From positions 1-8,120 of the forward strand of contig JAUUNJ010000105.1 in NCBI GenBank assembly GCA_030844625.1: a stretch of 8,120 bases of DNA, given 5' to 3'. A program made the translations under genes and the position numbers. How positions within the stretch are numbered: position 1 is the first letter of the stretch; each line of letters starts with the position of its first letter. Below the pieces are notes generated by a model. The model saw only the letters and a program-made list of their open reading frames with translations. It was not told where the DNA came from and searched no databases. The stretch comes from Roseburia sp. GTDB taxonomy: Bacteria > Bacillota > Clostridia > Lachnospirales > Lachnospiraceae. Shown one piece after another: positions 6,038-8,120 of this stretch.

Positions 6038-8017
6038 TTATCCTTCCTGAATTTTTCTAAGCTCTGCCAGTCTTTCTCTCATCTCAATTGCGGTCTCAAA
6101 ATCAAGTTCTGCCGCCGCTCTTTCCATCTTTTTCTTTACTTTATCCATCAGCTTCTTAAGTTCTTTGTGATCCATTGATTCGGGATCCTTTTCTATATCG
6201 TTAATCTTCTTGTCGACTTCTTTTGATATACTGATTAAATCTCTTACAGCCTTCTTAATTGTTGTAGGAGTAATACCGTTCTCTCTATTATACTGCTGTT
6301 GTATCTCACGACGTCGGTTTGTCTCCGTTATTGCCTTATCCATCGACTCAGTCATTGTGTCAGCATACATAATCACATGGCCTTCTGAATTCCGGGCAGC
6401 ACGCCCTATGGTTTGAATCAGTGACGTTTCTGAACGCAGAAAACCTTCCTTGTCTGCATCAAGTATGGCAACCAGTGATATCTCCGGAATATCAAGCCCC
6501 TCTCTTAAAAGATTGATTCCCACAAGAACATCAAACACACCCAGTCTCATATCTCTTATAATTTCTGTTCTCTCCAAGGTATCTATGTCTGAATGAAGAT
6601 ATTTGACCCTGATTCCCACATCTCGCATATAATCAGTTAAATCCTCTGCCATTCTTTTCGTCAGTGTAGTAACCAAAACCTTGTTTTTCTTCTCTACTTC
6701 TTTATTAATCTCTGATATAAGGTCATCAATCTGTCCTTCTACCGGACGCACAAAAACCTCTGGATCGAGCAGCCCTGTCGGTCTGATAATCTGCTCCACT
6801 CTGCTTAGTTCATGCTCTGCCTCATATATGTTGGGCGTAGCTGACACAAACATCATCTGGTCTATCATCCCCTCAAACTCTTCAAATTTCAAAGGTCTGT
6901 TATCCTTTGCCGAAGGTAGTCGGAACCCATAATCTACCAGTGTGGTTTTTCTTGATTGGTCTCCATTATACATCCCTCTGATTTGCGGAATAGTGATATG
7001 AGATTCATCCACTATAATCAGAAAATCATCCCCAAAATATTCCATCAATGTATGAGGAGTAGCTCCCGGCTCCAATCCTGCCATATGTCGTGAATAGTTT
7101 TCAATACCGGAACAGAACCCGGTCTCCCTAAGCATTTCCATATCAAAGTTGGTTCGCTCTGCAATACGCTGGGCTTCTATCAGCTTGTCCTCTGATTTAA
7201 AAAAGGAAATCTGACCTTCCAGTTCCTTTTCAATATCTGCTATGGCTCCCTCCAGACGCTCCGGAGGAACTACATAATGAGAGTTTGGAAATATGGCCAC
7301 ATGCTCCAGACTCCTTTTAACCTGTCCTGTCAGCGCATCTATCTCTGAAATCCTCTCTATCTCATCATCAAAAAACTCAATTCGAATCGCACTATCGGTA
7401 AAAGATGCGGGAAAAACTTCCAGATTCTCTCCTCTTACCCGGAAAGTACCACGTTTAAAATCCATATCATTTCTGTCATACTGAATCTCAATCAACTTGT
7501 GGATAATCTCATCCCTATCCCGAATTGTTCCCGGCCGTAAGGAGATAACCATGTTTTTGTAATCTATTGGTGAACCCAGTCCGTAAATACAGGATACCGA
7601 AGAAATAATGATAACATCTTTTCGCTCCATCAACGCCATTGTTGCAGAATGACGCAACTTATCTATCTCATCATTAATCGCTGAATCTTTCTCAATATAA
7701 GTATCTGTACTTGGTACATATGCCTCTGGCTGATAATAGTCATAGTAGGACACGAAATACTCCACTGCATTATCAGGAAAGAACTCCTTAAACTCACCGT
7801 AAAGCTGAGCAGCCAGCGTTTTATTATGAGCAATAATCAATGTAGGTTTATTCAATTGTTCAATCACATTCGCCATGGTAAATGTTTTACCGGAACCTGT
7901 AACACCAAGCAGTGTCTGAAACTGTTTTCCTTTCTGAAATCCTTCCACCAGCCCTTTTATTGCCTGAGGCTGGTCACCGGTGGGTTTGTATTCTGAATGT
8001 AAAACAAAATGATCCAT
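6038..8017 (-). CDS. uvrB: Excinuclease ABC subunit B, DNA damage verification helicase
   Basis: Partner of UvrA and UvrC in nucleotide excision repair: it receives damaged DNA from UvrA, probes the strand with its beta-hairpin using ATP, then recruits UvrC for incision. The 659-residue product has the family's usual length. Walker A GVTGSGKT is at 38-45. The beta-hairpin, rich in Tyr ([20 protein letters not shown]), lies at 91-110. The UvrA-interaction domain covers about 150-250, helicase motif II is IIVDESH (334-340), and helicase C-terminal motif VI is QTIGRAAR (535-542). The C-terminal UVR domain, which contacts UvrC, is at about 620-655 with [16 protein letters not shown]. The start at 8017 is backed by GGAG 8 nt upstream and by the family N-terminus FxLxSxYxPxGDQPxAI. 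It is the first gene of the uvrBA operon visible here. Confidence 0.98.
   Translation of the reverse strand: MDHFVLHSEYKPTGDQPQAIKGLVEGFQKGKQFQTLLGVTGSGKTFTMANVIEQLNKPTLIIAHNKTLAAQLYGEFKEFFPDNAVEYFVSYYDYYQPEAYVPSTDTYIEKDSAINDEIDKLRHSATMALMERKDVIIISSVSCIYGLGSPIDYKNMVISLRPGTIRDRDEIIHKLIEIQYDRNDMDFKRGTFRVRGENLEVFPASFTDSAIRIEFFDDEIERISEIDALTGQVKRSLEHVAIFPNSHYVVPPERLEGAIADIEKELEGQISFFKSEDKLIEAQRIAERTNFDMEMLRETGFCSGIENYSRHMAGLEPGATPHTLMEYFGDDFLIIVDESHITIPQIRGMYNGDQSRKTTLVDYGFRLPSAKDNRPLKFEEFEGMIDQMMFVSATPNIYEAEHELSRVEQIIRPTGLLDPEVFVRPVEGQIDDLISEINKEVEKKNKVLVTTLTKRMAEDLTDYMRDVGIRVKYLHSDIDTLERTEIIRDMRLGVFDVLVGINLLREGLDIPEISLVAILDADKEGFLRSETSLIQTIGRAARNSEGHVIMYADTMTESMDKAITETNRRREIQQQYNRENGITPTTIKKAVRDLISISKEVDKKINDIEKDPESMDHKELKKLMDKVKKKMERAAAELDFETAIEMRERLAELRKIQEG
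6041..6048 (-). promoter_or_regulatory. uvrA ribosome binding site inside the end of uvrB
   Basis: AGGAAGGA (minus strand 6048-6041) is formed by the last codons of uvrB (CAG GAA GGA), followed by the uvrB stop TAA, ACA and the uvrA ATG, a 6-nt spacing. Ribosomes finishing UvrB would uncover and reuse this site, which would keep UvrA and UvrB output linked. This fixes the uvrA start at 6034. Confidence 0.85.
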
Positions 8018-8120
8018 CTATGTTTCTCCGTTTAATATATTTATCTCTATTTATTTTTCAATAAAATACTATATTCTATCCTATAATACGGATATTTTAT
8101 CACATATAATTATAAATGTA
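8018..8120 (-). promoter_or_regulatory. AT-rich upstream region of uvrBA, promoter not clearly resolved
   Basis: The 103 bp before uvrB are very AT-rich and must hold at least part of its 5' region. The best consensus pair is TTGAAA (8061-8056) with TATATT (8039-8034), 5 of 6 bases each and a 16-bp spacer. However, it would start transcription almost on top of the ribosome binding site (8029-8026), so a promoter further upstream, such as one using TAGAAT at 8078-8073, may be the true one. I see no GAACNNNNGTTC-type LexA box, so SOS control is not visible within the window. Confidence 0.35.

Overview
The window reads as chromosomal DNA of a low-GC Gram-positive anaerobe of the Clostridia, most likely Lachnospiraceae-like. 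This rests on AT-rich intergenic DNA, strong GGAGG-type ribosome binding sites, A/T-ending codons and the overall character of the GuaA, UvrA and UvrB proteins. The assignment is an inference from memory of these families; no search was run.

Nearly everything is read from the minus strand, so in transcription order (right to left) the layout is: an AT-rich upstream region (8018-8120); uvrB (6038-8017); uvrA (3197-6034), which starts 3 nt after uvrB and takes its ribosome binding site from the last uvrB codons; a gene-free stretch (2631-3196) ending in a strong minus-strand terminator (2590-2630); a decayed two-gene unit made of the C-terminal end of an AraC-family regulator (2233-2483) joined by a TAATG junction to a broken ASCH-domain gene (1930-2233); a sigma-A-like promoter (1883-1911); guaA (258-1799); and its terminator (208-248). 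At the far left, on the plus strand, is the tail of a gene that converges on guaA (2-109).

Three genes are intact housekeeping genes. UvrB and UvrA act together in nucleotide excision repair: UvrA dimers find distorted DNA and load UvrB, which verifies the lesion and recruits UvrC. No uvrC is present here. GuaA makes GMP from XMP, the last step of guanine nucleotide synthesis, and has its own promoter and terminator.

The unusual material lies between the housekeeping genes. The AraC and ASCH remnants each carry a one-base shift in an A-run (a lost A in one, an extra A in the other), and both are truncated. The 3' flank of guaA, a well-known integration hotspot for conjugative elements and genomic islands, carries a tandem 11-bp repeat resembling integrase arm sites and a short second copy of the end of guaA. 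I found no CRISPR array, tRNA, rRNA, complete insertion sequence or complete defence system. There is no strong evidence for a wholly new system; the best leads are the decayed AraC-ASCH unit, the repeat-bearing gene-free stretch behind uvrA, and the guaA 3' junction.
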